In this document: piece by piece, positions 47,250 to 59,500 of the stretch
Numbering within the stretch: the first letter of the stretch is position 1
Layout: every line of letters starts with the position of its first letter
Source of the DNA: Fratercula arctica
Taxonomy: Eukaryota > Chordata > Aves > Charadriiformes > Alcidae
Assembly: GCA_947846985.1 (NCBI GenBank)
Contig: CANTUZ010000002.1
Location: forward strand, 155,677,889 to 155,741,888
Reading direction: 5' to 3'
DNA: 64,000 nucleotides
The notes under the pieces: model-generated
Databases searched by the model: none
What the model was told of the DNA's origin: nothing
Seen by the model: the letters and a program-made list of their open reading frames with translations, nothing else
Made by a program: the position numbers and the translations under genes

Positions 47250-47650
47250 AACTAAGAAAATTGGGGTTGTTCAGCCTGGAGAAGAGAAGGCTCCGGGGAG
47301 ACCTTATAGTGGCCTTCCAGTACCTGAAGGGGGCTACAGGAAAGCTGGAGAGGAACTTTTTACAAGGAAGTGTAGTGATAGGACAAGGGGTAATGGACTC
47401 AAACTAGAAGAGGGTAGATTTAGATTGGATATCAGGAAGAAATTCTTTACTGTGAGGGTGGTGAGACACTGGCACAGGTTGCCTAGAGAAGTTGTGGATG
47501 CCCCATCCCTGGAAGTGTTCAAGGCCAGGTTGGATGGGGCTTTGAGCGACCTGGTCTGGTGGGAGGTGTCCCTGCCCATGGGAGGGAGGTTGGAACTAGA
47601 TCTTTAAGGTCCCTTCCAACCCAAACCATTCTATGATTCTATGGATTCTA
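47250..47650 (+). mobile_element. CR1 LINE fragment, last ORF2 codons and 3' tail
   Basis: About 400 bp, strongly 5'-truncated. The open frame at 47224-47607 reads through a [17 protein letters not shown] frame-shifted start, then [67 protein letters not shown]. The tail GGAACTAGATCTTTAAGG carries a 4-bp gap against the sister copy at 43.7 kb (GATGATCTTT) and ends in ATTCTATGATTCTATG. It belongs to the same CR1 group as the fragments at 10.6 and 43.7 kb. Confidence 0.93.
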
Positions 47651-49679
47651 CCAAATTCCAGTGTTTCCAGCCAGGAATATTATTGCTTTCTCCATATGTA
47701 TGTGTTCCAGTCTTTTTTTTTTTAATGTGACTTCTTTCACAGCTTCACTTAGTTTTGAAAGCTAGAAAAGGGACAGAAATTTTTTTGCACCACCATGATG
47801 CTGATTTCCCTTTCATGATCCCTTTATCTTCTGTGAAATCAACACAATGGGCAAATTACATTTTCTATAATTCATCATAGTTATGGGATTCCTATGAAGT
47901 ACTATAGTACTTCACAAACAAATATTGTCTCAGGGGAGATTGTCTTCATTGAGGACAATGGTAACCAAAGCACCTGCTCCTTTAATTTTATAAAACATTA
48001 AGCTGACAAAGATCCAGATTCTATACAGTTTCATACTGTAAGAAAACTTTTGATGTGGGTTTTTTTTATTAGTGGGAAGGGACTGAAAAATGCTTTGCCA
48101 AACACTTGACTGTTGAAAGAGCACAATCCATCAAACCCACCTTGAAAAACATTCTTGTTATATATGTGATTCTACTTATACTGGCTTTTGCTGTGTTAAA
48201 ATTAAATGTGCTCAAGAAACAAGTCATATATTTTTATGACTTATAACAGAATTCACTACATATTCTGAGCTGTAAAGTATTGGTTTTGAATGGCTGAACA
48301 GCTGCAGATTGGATGTAGATGATGTAGACTTGAGTTTAAATGAAAATAGTGGCCCTGACGCAGAGTTCATAACAGGAAGTACTATGGCCCCTGTTAGAGA
48401 TGCATAAGCTTTTCAATATTTAAAGTGCAGCTTCCCATTTGCAAATACTCAAGCGTGTGTGGAAGTGAGCCAGGAGGACCTGCTGAAGCTGACATTGATG
48501 GATCGTCTAGGATCTTGTGTCATCTGAATGCAAGTTCACCTCAGTTGTTTTTCCCAGCAGTGCTCAGGACCCATAGAGAGGTCCTGTTATCTCCTTCTTG
48601 TGTTCTACTCCTGGAGTTCTCCTCTGAATTGAAACTGAAAAGTCTGGTTGTAGCCTCCAGCTCTCAGTAAGAAAGACTTTGGTGTGTGTCTCATGGCAGC
48701 AACAAAACGGGCACTGCTAAACTAGACAACCAAAAATCTATCATGTTCATAAATGTGCCTTTGCTAAAACAGATTGAACACCTCAGAAACTAAATAGGGA
48801 CACTGGGATACCATACTATCTAAATGATTATAAATTTGGTGTGAAAAATTTGCTTTGCTGAGAATTGTAATGAAAAAGACTACTTATCTCCTAGATTCAG
48901 TTTTCAGATTCACTAGACGTTACTGGTATCAAAAAATGTACCAGAAAGACCATACTGAATTGCAGTTAGATTGCATTGCTCTGGTATCTTGTTTTCAACT
49001 GCACAAGGTTGGGGAAGTTTATAAGAAACTTGCAGTAGCTGGACATATGGCATAGTAACCTAGAGATCAGAATGCCATTCAAAGATTAGTTCAAGGCTGG
49101 AAGCAAGAGATTTACGTCCCTCTCAATCTTTGCTACAATTGTAATGAATGGTGATTTTTTATAGCCAGAATTTTTCCCAGTCCTTTTCTAAATCCTCTTC
49201 ACTACAAGCCTACAATTTCTTCCTGAAGCAAAGGGTTCTATCAGATAATTACAGTAGGAAAGTGCACTTACTCTCTCTTTGCTCTCTTCAGTTCATCACA
49301 TTTCAACTTCATTTAACATCCTCATAGTCATTTGCTATGAAAGAGCGGGAACAGAATTTCTTGTCTGACCTTTTCCAGATTATTCAATATACATACATTT
49401 TTTCTTGTGACTTAAATTACTTATTTTTCTTCCATACTAAACAATCCTGTTGTTTTCACTGCCTTATTTTGATCGTTATTGCAGGTTGTTGGACCCTTGT
49501 TGCCACTTCTCAGGCCCTCTAGCTGTGCCACAATACCCTCTTTAAGATGAGATAAGCAACAACGTACTCCATTGAAGATGAGGTCACTCATTATGTAGAG
49601 AAGTAATGATATTCTCTGTTTTCATTTGTATCTTTCTTTTTGTTTGTTTTTTCTTCACCTGAGGATCTCTACTGAATTT
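47651..49679. other. Noncoding stretch, nothing recognised
   Basis: No gene or element was identified. Short frames only. Confidence 0.5.
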
Positions 49680-49930
49680 TCATGACAACTTAGTATATAA
49701 CTAGCTCAATTTTATTCCTATATTATGCAACACTTTACATTTATCAACAGTTGATTGCATTCAGCATTTTCTCAATTGCTAAAGCAGACTGTTTGTTTTT
49801 TCCTAAAGTTTCTTTCAATCACCTCTGGATTTGACTAACCTATCAATTTTGTGTCATCTAGGAGGCATTCTGTGTTCTCACTAAATAAGTCTAAATGAAA
49901 CGTTTTCATAGCACTTAATGTAAAATGGAA
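49680..49930 (-). mobile_element. Ancient CR1/L3-like LINE relic, RT palm part
   Basis: On the + strand the anchors TTTACATTTATCAACAG (49733) and AATTTTGTGTCATCTAGGAG (49845), followed by AGCACTTAATG-like text, match the order in minus-oriented old CR1/L3 copies, around the complement of the FADDTKL and FNxxKCxxLH blocks. No open frame survives. The limits are vague. Confidence 0.55.
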
Positions 49931-52779
49931 GTCCTAAACTTTACATTTGGTTAGATAATCACTACATTAAAATGAGATTGATCACTTGTGTAATTGCAGT
50001 GACACAGTTAGCATTGTACCTAGGATGTGTCTAACCCAACTGTAGTGTTACGTATGTTTGTACATAAAACTGAAGATACTAGTAACTGACTTGGATTCTG
50101 ATTCAGGACGCCATTTGAAGTGAATGGCTTCTGAACATTTTCAACTGTCCTATTGAACAAAGACCAAATCAATTAAAAATTGATTTGAGTTGCTTATCCC
50201 ATGCAGTACTTTTCTGGTCCCAAATACAGACTGCCATGTTCTTCTTAAACATGAAAAATAGTGCTATTGGGACAGACAGTTACAATTACATATACCAGAA
50301 ACAAAAGACAACCAACCATTTTTCTTTCACTTTTCAGATGGCAGACAAATGAAATGTAAGAATTTTAATAAATATTTGAGAGCCAAAAACAAAACTGCTG
50401 TCCTCCACTGAAATCATTGATAGGATTAGTCCAACAGGTTTTGCTCTGTGTTTAAATTGTTCAAGTGTCTTTTGTGTTAATGTTTTGCACTGGTGTACAG
50501 TTCCTTAAAGAGATGAGGCGAGTGTAGTGGAATTCATATTTTAGAAAAGAATAGCTTTTAACCTTGGGATTGGGAAGCACTTGGAGATTATTTATTGCAA
50601 ACGAGCATCATAAAACAGCAGTACTTCACATGGAAATCACATCATTCAATGTAATTGTGAGAAACAAGTGAATGTTGGTTAATATGCTGTCCTTTTGAGT
50701 CTTAAAATGGAAATCAGAGACCCTGTATTATTCAGGTAGAACAGGTTTACCAATAAAGACTTAACATTAAATAATTTTCAGGCTCCAAAGTGGTCATATA
50801 GCAGAACTGAGACACACAAACTTGCTCAGAGAGGCTTTTGCCTATCACAAAGATTTTTTCCTCACATGGCAATTAATTGTTTCTTAAGGTATTTGCAGAC
50901 TCCAAGCCTGGAAATCCTTGCAGTCAGGTACAAAATCCTCGTGACATGGCAGTTACAATACAAAGGATATTCCTAAACTTCAGTCCATAGCCAATACATG
51001 TCCTTCTCAGCTTAGCAAAACTTCTGGCTCTCAGATTTCAAGAGACAACAGAAAGCAGGTGAGGTATGTGTGTTATGTAAAGAACATTTCCTTTTCAGTG
51101 TGCATCCCCCCACTTTCTACAGTTCCTATTAGTTTTATGTTTCAAACAATGATGACAATTTCTCCCTTACCTACAGATACCTGGGGACTGGTGTCAGTTC
51201 TTTATTTCAAGGTGCCCAAGAGGGAGACAACACAAGTGGTAGCTCTGTGACTTCCTCAGGGAGCAGATCCAGCTGGTGCTTGGCACATCCCTGCCTCTTC
51301 CCAGTCTGTTCCTTCTTAAATGTCCTGTTTTCAACAAGGAGAAGAGATGGAATCCACCTGGCCAAGGTTCACAGGGGAGTGGGACTACTGCCCACAGGTA
51401 GGAGAATACACTTGTTAAATCTCTGGGGCAATAACAGATGGAAAAGATGCTGCTGGAGGAAGACCATCAGGTTATGCGTTTCTTTGACCATAAAGTGCAC
51501 CTCCCACAACTTACATTGCCTTGTCACAGTCCAGAGGATCCTGTACCCATAGTCCTGTTGTTGGTTGCATAGACCGGGAACTAGGGGAACCATTTCTGGA
51601 TGCACAAATACATGCTGGGCCTTCTTCTAGTTGTCTTTTTCGTTATCATCTGGCCGAAGTGGCTCGTCCTATCCTGTTAAGGTGTTAAAGGAGAGAGAAC
51701 ACCTCACTTGTTTGAACACAGACAGGTCTGGAATGGTTCTGCCTGAATGATGAAGTTCACACAACACTCCCAAGAAAAGTAGAAAAGGTAAAATTTTGAT
51801 ATAGGCATTCACCAGCATCCTGAGCCCTAAGCCTCTCTTTGCTGCGGTTTCCTTGGGGCCTTCATCATTCAGTCTCTCTCACTCAGCTTGGACTCTGTAA
51901 GCACTATTAACCCTATTTTAGGAAATCCACTGGCAGGCACAGCTGTTGTGGGGATTATATCTGTCTGTTGATCTCTGGAAAAAGAACTATAAATGCTTGT
52001 ATTCCCTTGCAGTATTACCACTCTGATTTACGCAACTAACCTCTCTACAACACCCAAAATATCTAAACCAAATGCTGCTAACAGAATCAAGGACGTCACT
52101 GTTCCTTCTCTCAATCCATCCCATGTTTAAAGATAAGCTGTTGCAATCTAATACCCCTACAGTCTAAACCACCAGTGACTTAACAAACAAGCAAGGGAAA
52201 AAAACAGTTTCATAAGGGGTGCATACAATGCCTAGGTTGTGGGCTGGTGGGCTGTGGATTGGTTTTCTTTTGGCATTGGCAGCCAATAACATTTAAATCT
52301 AGATTAATTTTAAAATACAAAATACTAAATAAATCTTAAGGTTTATTCTTCGAGAAGCTGTGATAGGAGTTGTCAGATTAAATCTGAATTTCTAACAGTA
52401 GGCGTCTCAATCAACACAAGCTCCCTGGACAGAAGCAGACATCTATTTCTCTAGCACTGAAGTAGGATTTGGTCATTTGATTCATATCCACTGACTATAT
52501 GGAGATTCCAGCATCTTAAGCGAGCTGAGGAAAGACCCACATTGGTATTCTGCACTTGTAACAGAACAGACCTGTTTCAGAATTTCTGGAGAACTTTTAG
52601 AGGAAATCTCAAATATTCATAAAATTCTATGTATCATTTGAGGTAGCTGCAACTTACGTAAAAAATCAATTAATGCAGTACCACAACAATTAGCTAAGCT
52701 GGAAAGGAGGAGAATCTAAATGTTAGATCTCTTAAGAACTTAAAAGAAGGTGATAATGAATCATGTTGAAGCATCATGA
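49931..52779. other. Noncoding stretch, nothing recognised
   Basis: No gene or element was identified with confidence. A 48-nt segment at 51011-51058 has both splice consensus ends but would create an in-frame stop if joined to the candidate exon upstream. Confidence 0.5.
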
Positions 52780-52799
52780 AGGCTAAAGGGAGTCTGAAC

Positions 52800-53060
52800 A
52801 CAGAATCAACAACCCTGTGGAATACCTCCACAATATCTTCATTTATAATTTAGTAAATAGAAGAGAATAGGTAACAGAATTTGCTGAGAAGGTCAAGTTG
52901 AGAGACATTGTCATCACAGTGAAGTTGAGAATTTTATAAAATTAGATGATCTAGAGTAATAGTGCAATAAAAATTGGATCAAGCTCAATTGTAACAAATG
53001 CAAGATCAGATAATTGAGGACTATTAAATCTGCAGCTGTGAGCTAAACAAGCTGAAAATT
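52800..53060 (+). mobile_element. Ancient CR1/L3-like LINE relic, RT palm part
   Basis: Plus-strand anchors in RT order: AATATCTTCATTTATAATTT at 52832 (NIFINDL block), GAATTTGCTGAGAAG at 52878 (FADD block, now FAEK), GACATTGTCATCACAGTG at 52903, and AACAAATGCAAGATCA at 52993 (FNxxKC block). Stops break it throughout. The divergence is similar to the relic at 28.2 kb, so it probably belongs to the same ancient wave. Confidence 0.6.
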
Positions 53061-56007
53061 GCTAAGAAAAAAAAGAAATTCAAATGTATTTTGTCATCAA
53101 CATGAAAATATTTGACATTTTGTCTAATATCTAGATCTCCAATACCTATGTTTCATTACATGTGCCACATTTTAGAGCATAGAATACTATGACAACAAGA
53201 AAGCCTTCATGTCTTTTTCTTAGAGGGTGTTAGAGAGTAGACCTACTAAACATTCGGATCACATTGAGCTAGGTCTATCAGTCAAACAAAAGGGCAGAGA
53301 AAGGACATGCTTTAGCTGGAGCTTTATGAAAGACTTATGGCTTTCAGTAAGATTCCCCGAAGTTGTTTTCCTGTGGCATATTTCAAATATATTTAGAGGT
53401 GGATCTGACCTCCACAGGTTGATGATGCTTCCACTTGGCAGCTGATTGGCTCATCATTTTTACTCTCTTGAGCAGAACAGGCAAGACTGTACTGTTGCAT
53501 AGAAAGGGTTTTAATCAAGAGGTGCCATCATCCATCTTAATCTTTAATATGCTGGATCAGCTCTTGACTTATGAAGAACTGTACTGGCAGAAAAAGTGGT
53601 TTCTTCAGAACAGAATAGAGGACACTTCCTTTTTAATCAGTTTGTCTACCAAAAGAAATACACCTTTAAGCATAATGAGAACCTTCATGTTCAAACAATC
53701 AGTGATTTCTTTGCTAGTACCAGCTTTCAAACAAATACCAGAAAGGCTTTATGCTCCTCTTCCAGTAACAGTAATCACATTGATTGCCAGAGTTGCTCTA
53801 AGTAATTCAGTTCTTGGCCAATGCCTATGGGCCTTTCCATCCCCTTTCTTATAATGGGGAGGAAGAGCAGGGACGGAAGGAGGAAGCAGCAATATGCTAA
53901 GAAATAAACAGAAGTGTCAGACTGAAGGATATAGTCAACTCTTTGAAGAGGAGGGATTTTCACAAATGAGATCTAGATCCTAGCTGAGAAAAGTAAGCGG
54001 CAAAATCTGTTAGTTCAGACTTTATTTTCATATATTGCCATATTTGCATAAGTTGCAGAAGTCTGTTCAAACAGGAAGCACAAGTTCCCATGAGTATTTT
54101 TAAACATCCAGCACGTGAATGCTCTTAGGATCCTATGACACATACAGCTGAAAGCACTTTCCCTTCTTCTGAAAATATTCATCATTAAATTTAAAGCAAA
54201 ATTCGTAGCCATGAAGATTTTAAACAGATTTTAAACTTAACTAAAACATGGTAAAAGTCAGAAATTTTACCATAACCATTTCTTCTGTGATACATATGCT
54301 TTTTAGTATCTGGTAAAGCAGTTGCAGAGGGAATTTGTTTGAGCTGGAGAACTTGCGGAGGGTCACAGTGGCTGAAGCCTTCTCTATCCACAGCTCCCAC
54401 CAGCAGCAGAGGGTGAGCAGAGCAAGGGAGGCATTTTTGAATCAGACTCCATGAAGCCACGTGACACCACTGGAAACTATCGAAGGAAGAAATACTTAAA
54501 CACTTTCTTTATGGAATAATAAGGGTAAAGCTGTAAATAACTTCCCACTGGGTATGCCTCTGTAGAATTCCTGTATTACTGATTGTAGAAAAGATAATTT
54601 CTGCATCTTTTTTAGGGACTGGTTTCCAAAATATTTCACAGTAAATTAAATGTACTGTTTCAGAAGAAATCAGCCTTCTATAGCTGTGTTATCTAACAAA
54701 AGCAGCTACAGTTGAACAAGCTATGGTACAGAACAGAAAGGCCAGTCTCTTTCAAGTCTGTTCCAGTTGTTTCTAATCTGCAGTCTTCAGTTGCCTGGAA
54801 ATCCACTGACTGCTTTTAGGAAGTTCACAAAAGATGAAAAAGAAAAACATATTTTCAGGCAATCTATATGGGCCCAGAGCCTCCAGAGATGGAAGTTCCC
54901 CAGCCTCTCTGGCCAGCACTGTTCCGGTGTCTAAGTGCTCTTTTTATGAAGATTTTTATTCTTTATGCCTAATGAAAAATGCAATTTCTGTGCATTGCTT
55001 CTTGTGCCTGTCACTGTGCACCTCCAAGAGTATGTCTCCATCTTCAGTATAACAAACCCACTAGGTAGCTGTAGAAATAAACAAGGTTTCCTCTCAGTCT
55101 CAGTTTATTAATAAAACCAAATAAAATGTATTTGAGTAGATATCAAACGCATGAATGAAGTTTAAAAGTAGATGTGATCACTACTACAAGAGCAGAAAAA
55201 TGTGCTTTATTTACTTGTTTATTACGTCATTAGTCACTACAACACTGGTTGTGCACACTATACCAACAAAGACACTTCTACTGCATATTCCTATCAGCTG
55301 CCCCAGGTCCGTGGAATGTTGTTGCTTCAGCTCTGATATATTTTGTGAAAGTATTCTGCCACCTAAAGGAGATATTTGAGACAATGCCTCCTAAAAATAG
55401 TTGTTCTGTCATGGTGAATTGAGGCTACATGTAGTTTTTCCAGTTTTAACTTTATGATTAAAAAGATTTGGTTTTCACAACCTGGAACTATTTCTCCCCA
55501 AAACAGTTAATCCTTTAGAGAATTTCTTTAATTTCAGTAGACTTCATGGCTTCAGCTTTTCAGCACCTTATTTCCCTGTTTGTTAAATGTATATGTCCTA
55601 GAATTAAAACAGTGGTTTAAATTTTCATCAATGACTGCCATTTTTTCAAGACCTCAGGCTCCCACTAAAATTTACGTTCTTTCATAGCATTTAAAACAAA
55701 CATCTCCATGGCCTTTGGCATTCTAAAGAATTATTTCTCTATTGTTAATTCAAAAATGTAGAATTTCTGAGAGGCTGCCTGAAGGGAAAAGAAAAGGCTA
55801 ACTTAAAAATACTCTAGACCCTGAACCTAGACATGTGTGTAGATATAGGGATGTACAGATAAAAGATACAGAAAACTCTTCAATTCCCTGACATATGGAG
55901 TAATTCATTAAACCAGATTAGTTGGTAACAGATCCATTATTCATGCTTTCACCTAAGGAGCCAAATATGCTTTGCATTAATTCTGTTACCTTCCTTATTC
56001 TCAACAG

Positions 56008-56101
56008 AAAGCAGTGACATGCAAAACAATGTTGGACCTGAATATTCTCCAACACTAAAGTTCAGATACAGCCCTGAAGTAAGCAAGTTTTTACTCACCA
56101 G
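56008..56101 (+). CDS. Candidate internal coding exon, protein unrecognised
   Basis: A 94-nt segment between the acceptor TTCCTTATTCTCAACAG and the strong donor CCAG/GTGAGT. Two frames have early stops. The third is open for 30 codons: SSDMQNNVGPEYSPTL, then KFRYSPEVSKFLLT, with two bases in front and two behind. The exon at 32948-33095 leaves one base, which joins the leading AA to make GAA (Glu), so the two are phase-compatible. Composition is protein-like and polar with no membrane segment. A possible next exon begins at 56714. No family was recognised. An open frame this short is common by chance, so support rests on the splice sites and phase match. Confidence 0.32.
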
Positions 56102-56481
56102 GTGAGTCCAAATTGTCCAAATTAAGAAAAAGGATTTGGAGCAGGAAGAGAGAGGGTGGTAATATAAATAGAACAACATATTTATATTATCCAACAGCTT
56201 TTCATAATTATTTCTTCCATATCTTCAGACTGGTTGAATTCAACAGTAATTCTTACTGGAATCCAATGATAAGATAAATGTATGTTTGAGTAAAATATGT
56301 TATTATTACTATAGGCTAATATTTATCAATATAATGCTCACTTCTTATATTTTTTGTCCATTTTGTATACCTTCGCAAAATCTGAATCCTATGTGATTAA
56401 AATACTCCCAGAAAGAACTGTTTTTCATTCAGTATGTAGCATAAATTATAATTCAGAAGTAAAATTGCATTTAGTCATTTC

Positions 56482-56503
56482 TTTTTTTTTTTTTTTTTTT
56501 TTT
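56482..56503. repeat. Poly-T run (22 T)
   Basis: Uninterrupted T run between the candidate exon at 56008 and the acceptor-like site at 56713. Confidence 0.9.
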
Positions 56504-59500
56504 AACACTGGAGTTTCTATTTAGACTTTTGCGCTAGGGCATTAGGCAATTATTTACACTGAGATCCAATTTCCATGCTTGCAAAGAAATAAAATTGAAG
56601 TCTTCCCTTAGTTTTATGCATATTTCAATAATCAGAGTTCTACATAAATCTGTGAAAAGGCTAAGTGATTGCAAGAATATTTAGCTCTATGTAACTCATC
56701 TTCTTTCTTCCAGAATCGGTCATCAGTGGTCACATCATCCTTGTGATCCTAGGAGACATCGCTTTTACAGTTTTCAGGGTTTTTTTCTGCTTTCTTCAGT
56801 GAGGCAAAATGCATTCATTTACCCAAGATACCTGTAAGAAAACCAATTCATTATTGCTCCAAAATTTAAGAAAAAAAAACCAAAACCTGAGTAGATGTTT
56901 AATATTCATAGGCAGTACAGACACGGGTGGCACACATAATGCCAGGTTTATGAGTTCCTTCTTCAGCAAATTACTTTGTTTCTTTATTCTCTGGTACATT
57001 TTTGCAGTGCAGAGATGAAACTCAGTCTGTATTTTCTGATTATCAAAGCAAAATACCTACATTAACATTTTGTATCAGTATCTTTCAACACCTCGTTTTT
57101 CAAAAGCTTATCAGCACTTTGTATTAGTAAACCAATCTCATTTCATCTAGACATGGCAAAGTTTTTCTTAAAACTACCAAAGTTACTCATTAGTTCCTTT
57201 AATCGTCTGTGTTTTGTAGATGCTGGTTTCTGCTTTTCCTTAAAATCAGGGAAAGTATTCTTTGTACCCATATCCCTGTTCATTTCATTTTTGTGGTGTC
57301 ATCCACTGAACATGAGGGGAGCGGCTACTTTTTCCTCTTCTCTTTTTTGCCATAGATGTATTTTTTCAAGGAAAACAGAGCAAACACTTTGCATGGCTTC
57401 TTTTTTTGGCTATCTCCATTCAATTGCTTTAAGCTTTTTTTTGATTATGAAGAGGAGTCAGGCAGGAACATAAACTAAAGAAACTGAGATCCTCCTAAAA
57501 CTGTTTATGTGCCACAGCAAGTCCCACCAAGAAGATCAATAAGTGAGAACAATTTCTGGGAGAAAGTGAAAGTACTTGGTAGCAATATCATTTCCATGCA
57601 AACATCCAAACAGATTTGTTTGTTTGTTTGTTTTGCACACAACTTGTATACAGTTGAGAAATGAACATCAATTTCATTGAGGTCAGCTTAATCTTCAGAC
57701 TTCAGTGTGACTTCAGCTGCTAACTGAATGAGATGATAATTTCTTGTAATGCCTAACAAATAGCAAGGAACTTGTATGAACCCCGGAGGAAGTGTCAACA
57801 AATATGGAATGCCATTATAATTGATAGGCGCGGGTTTCTGAGGCAACCAGAATTCTTTCAGAAGATCTTTTAGCTAAAGACTGAAAGTTGAGGTATTGCT
57901 CTACATCATCACGTCTGTATTGAGAAGGAAGCTTTCTACATGTGCTGTTTGCGCAGAGAATGGCACAGAGAAGTCCTGACAGGAGCAGGTTCATTAGCAG
58001 TTAGACAGAGTTACAGACTATGCCAATCAGCTATTTCTTTCTCACAAAGTCTGAAATCTTTCATAAGAGATTTCTTTGAGAACTGAGATTTTTTTTTTAA
58101 ATTATGTTTATGAATATTAATTGTTTGAAATAAAAAAAAAACCCCAACTTTCAAGTCCCCTTATTTATATTTGGGATCCTATTTTCATATTACTGTCTTT
58201 TAAAATCCCTTTCTATATCTACTCTGGTGGAGAATTTTTTTAGAAAGCTGCATTCAGTAAGATGTTAAAGTTGACTGGAAGTGCTGTAAGGAAACCGAGC
58301 GAAAGAAAAACAAAGCTGACTACCAGGGAACTCTTCCTGTCAGTGAGGGTGAATAGGGAGCTGTGGGTAAACAATAAGGGAACAGGGGAAGTTTCACCAC
58401 AAACTCTGGTGAAAAGACGAATGGATGAAACCATTCTATTGCAGGTGGAAAATCACCCTGTATTTCAAGAGTGAGGGATCACTTGGTTCTTTTTTTTTTC
58501 TACAGACCAAACTGATGTCTTCTGGAGTAAATGCCCTGCTGCTGTCTGTGGGAGTCTTGCTTGTGTAAGGGCATCTGGGTTTTACCTGATGATTTTACAG
58601 ACCTAATTCAGCCTGGGCATGAATGAGCATAATTACTGTTGACATCAGTGAGGTGAGACCTAACAGTGCATGGCTTAATTGGATGATGGAAGATGCATGT
58701 ATGCAAGCACTGCTCAGTGGCACACAAGTGTGCTTAGAATATTACCAAGAATTAACCTTAGGTTTGTGTGTCTAGTGCCTACAGTGTCTAGAATAAATGG
58801 TTGTACATTCATAACTAAAGTAAGAGACAGCTTGGATACTGATGGGGTTTTTTTGGTTTTTTTTGTTTTTTTTTTTTAAGATTCCTGCAAGGACAGAAAG
58901 AGTATTTATCTTTTTTGACTCCTGTACTAAAGATAGAACAAGCAGCTTTCCAGTCTATGAACATCCTAAGATATTTTAAATATCCTGAGATATCTAGGAG
59001 TATCTTAAAACCTCACAGTCCTCTTCAGTTCTGCCCTGGATAGCTCTGATGACTTGAAATCCCTCAAATCCCAGTAGGAACCATAGAAGGAAACACGAGA
59101 AGTTTGTATTGCTCAGCCTTGAAGAGTGCAGCTTAACTGCGTAGATAAAAATATTTGCAAGTCATAGTTTCCAGCTTCACTGGAAGGCACAGCTGTCTGC
59201 TTAACCCATCACAGAAGAGATTGCAAGACTCTGACTATATACAAAAGACAGTGTAAAAATAGCTATGTGTCTTCTAGCAAAAAAAAATCTGTTTCTGTGG
59301 CAGAAAGAGCACAGCACAGTCAAAGAGAAGGATAATGGGTCAGGTCACTGCTCTTCTGCTCACTATAAATCAAAGCCAAAATAAAGCCCTGTCTGACCAT
59401 TCTGTGCAGTCCATGCCTATGTTTATTAGGCTTTGTGTCTCCTTTTTGTCACCTCTATTCTTTTGCATACAATTTGAGTTATAACACAGCACAGTTCAGG

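Noticed and set aside
51011..51058. Plus-strand 48-nt segment with splice-like ends
   Set aside because: Placed between the two candidate exons it would give an immediate in-frame TAG, so it does not fit that gene model.
53435..53854. 139-codon frame overlapping the 53575-53805 stretch
   Set aside because: Hydrophobic and unstructured in appearance. The alternative frame at 53575 looks more protein-like, and neither has homology I recognise.
59085..59125. Short resemblance to the CR1 LFSLEK block (GTATTGCTCAGCCTTGAAGAG)
   Set aside because: An isolated match of about 20 bp without neighbouring blocks.
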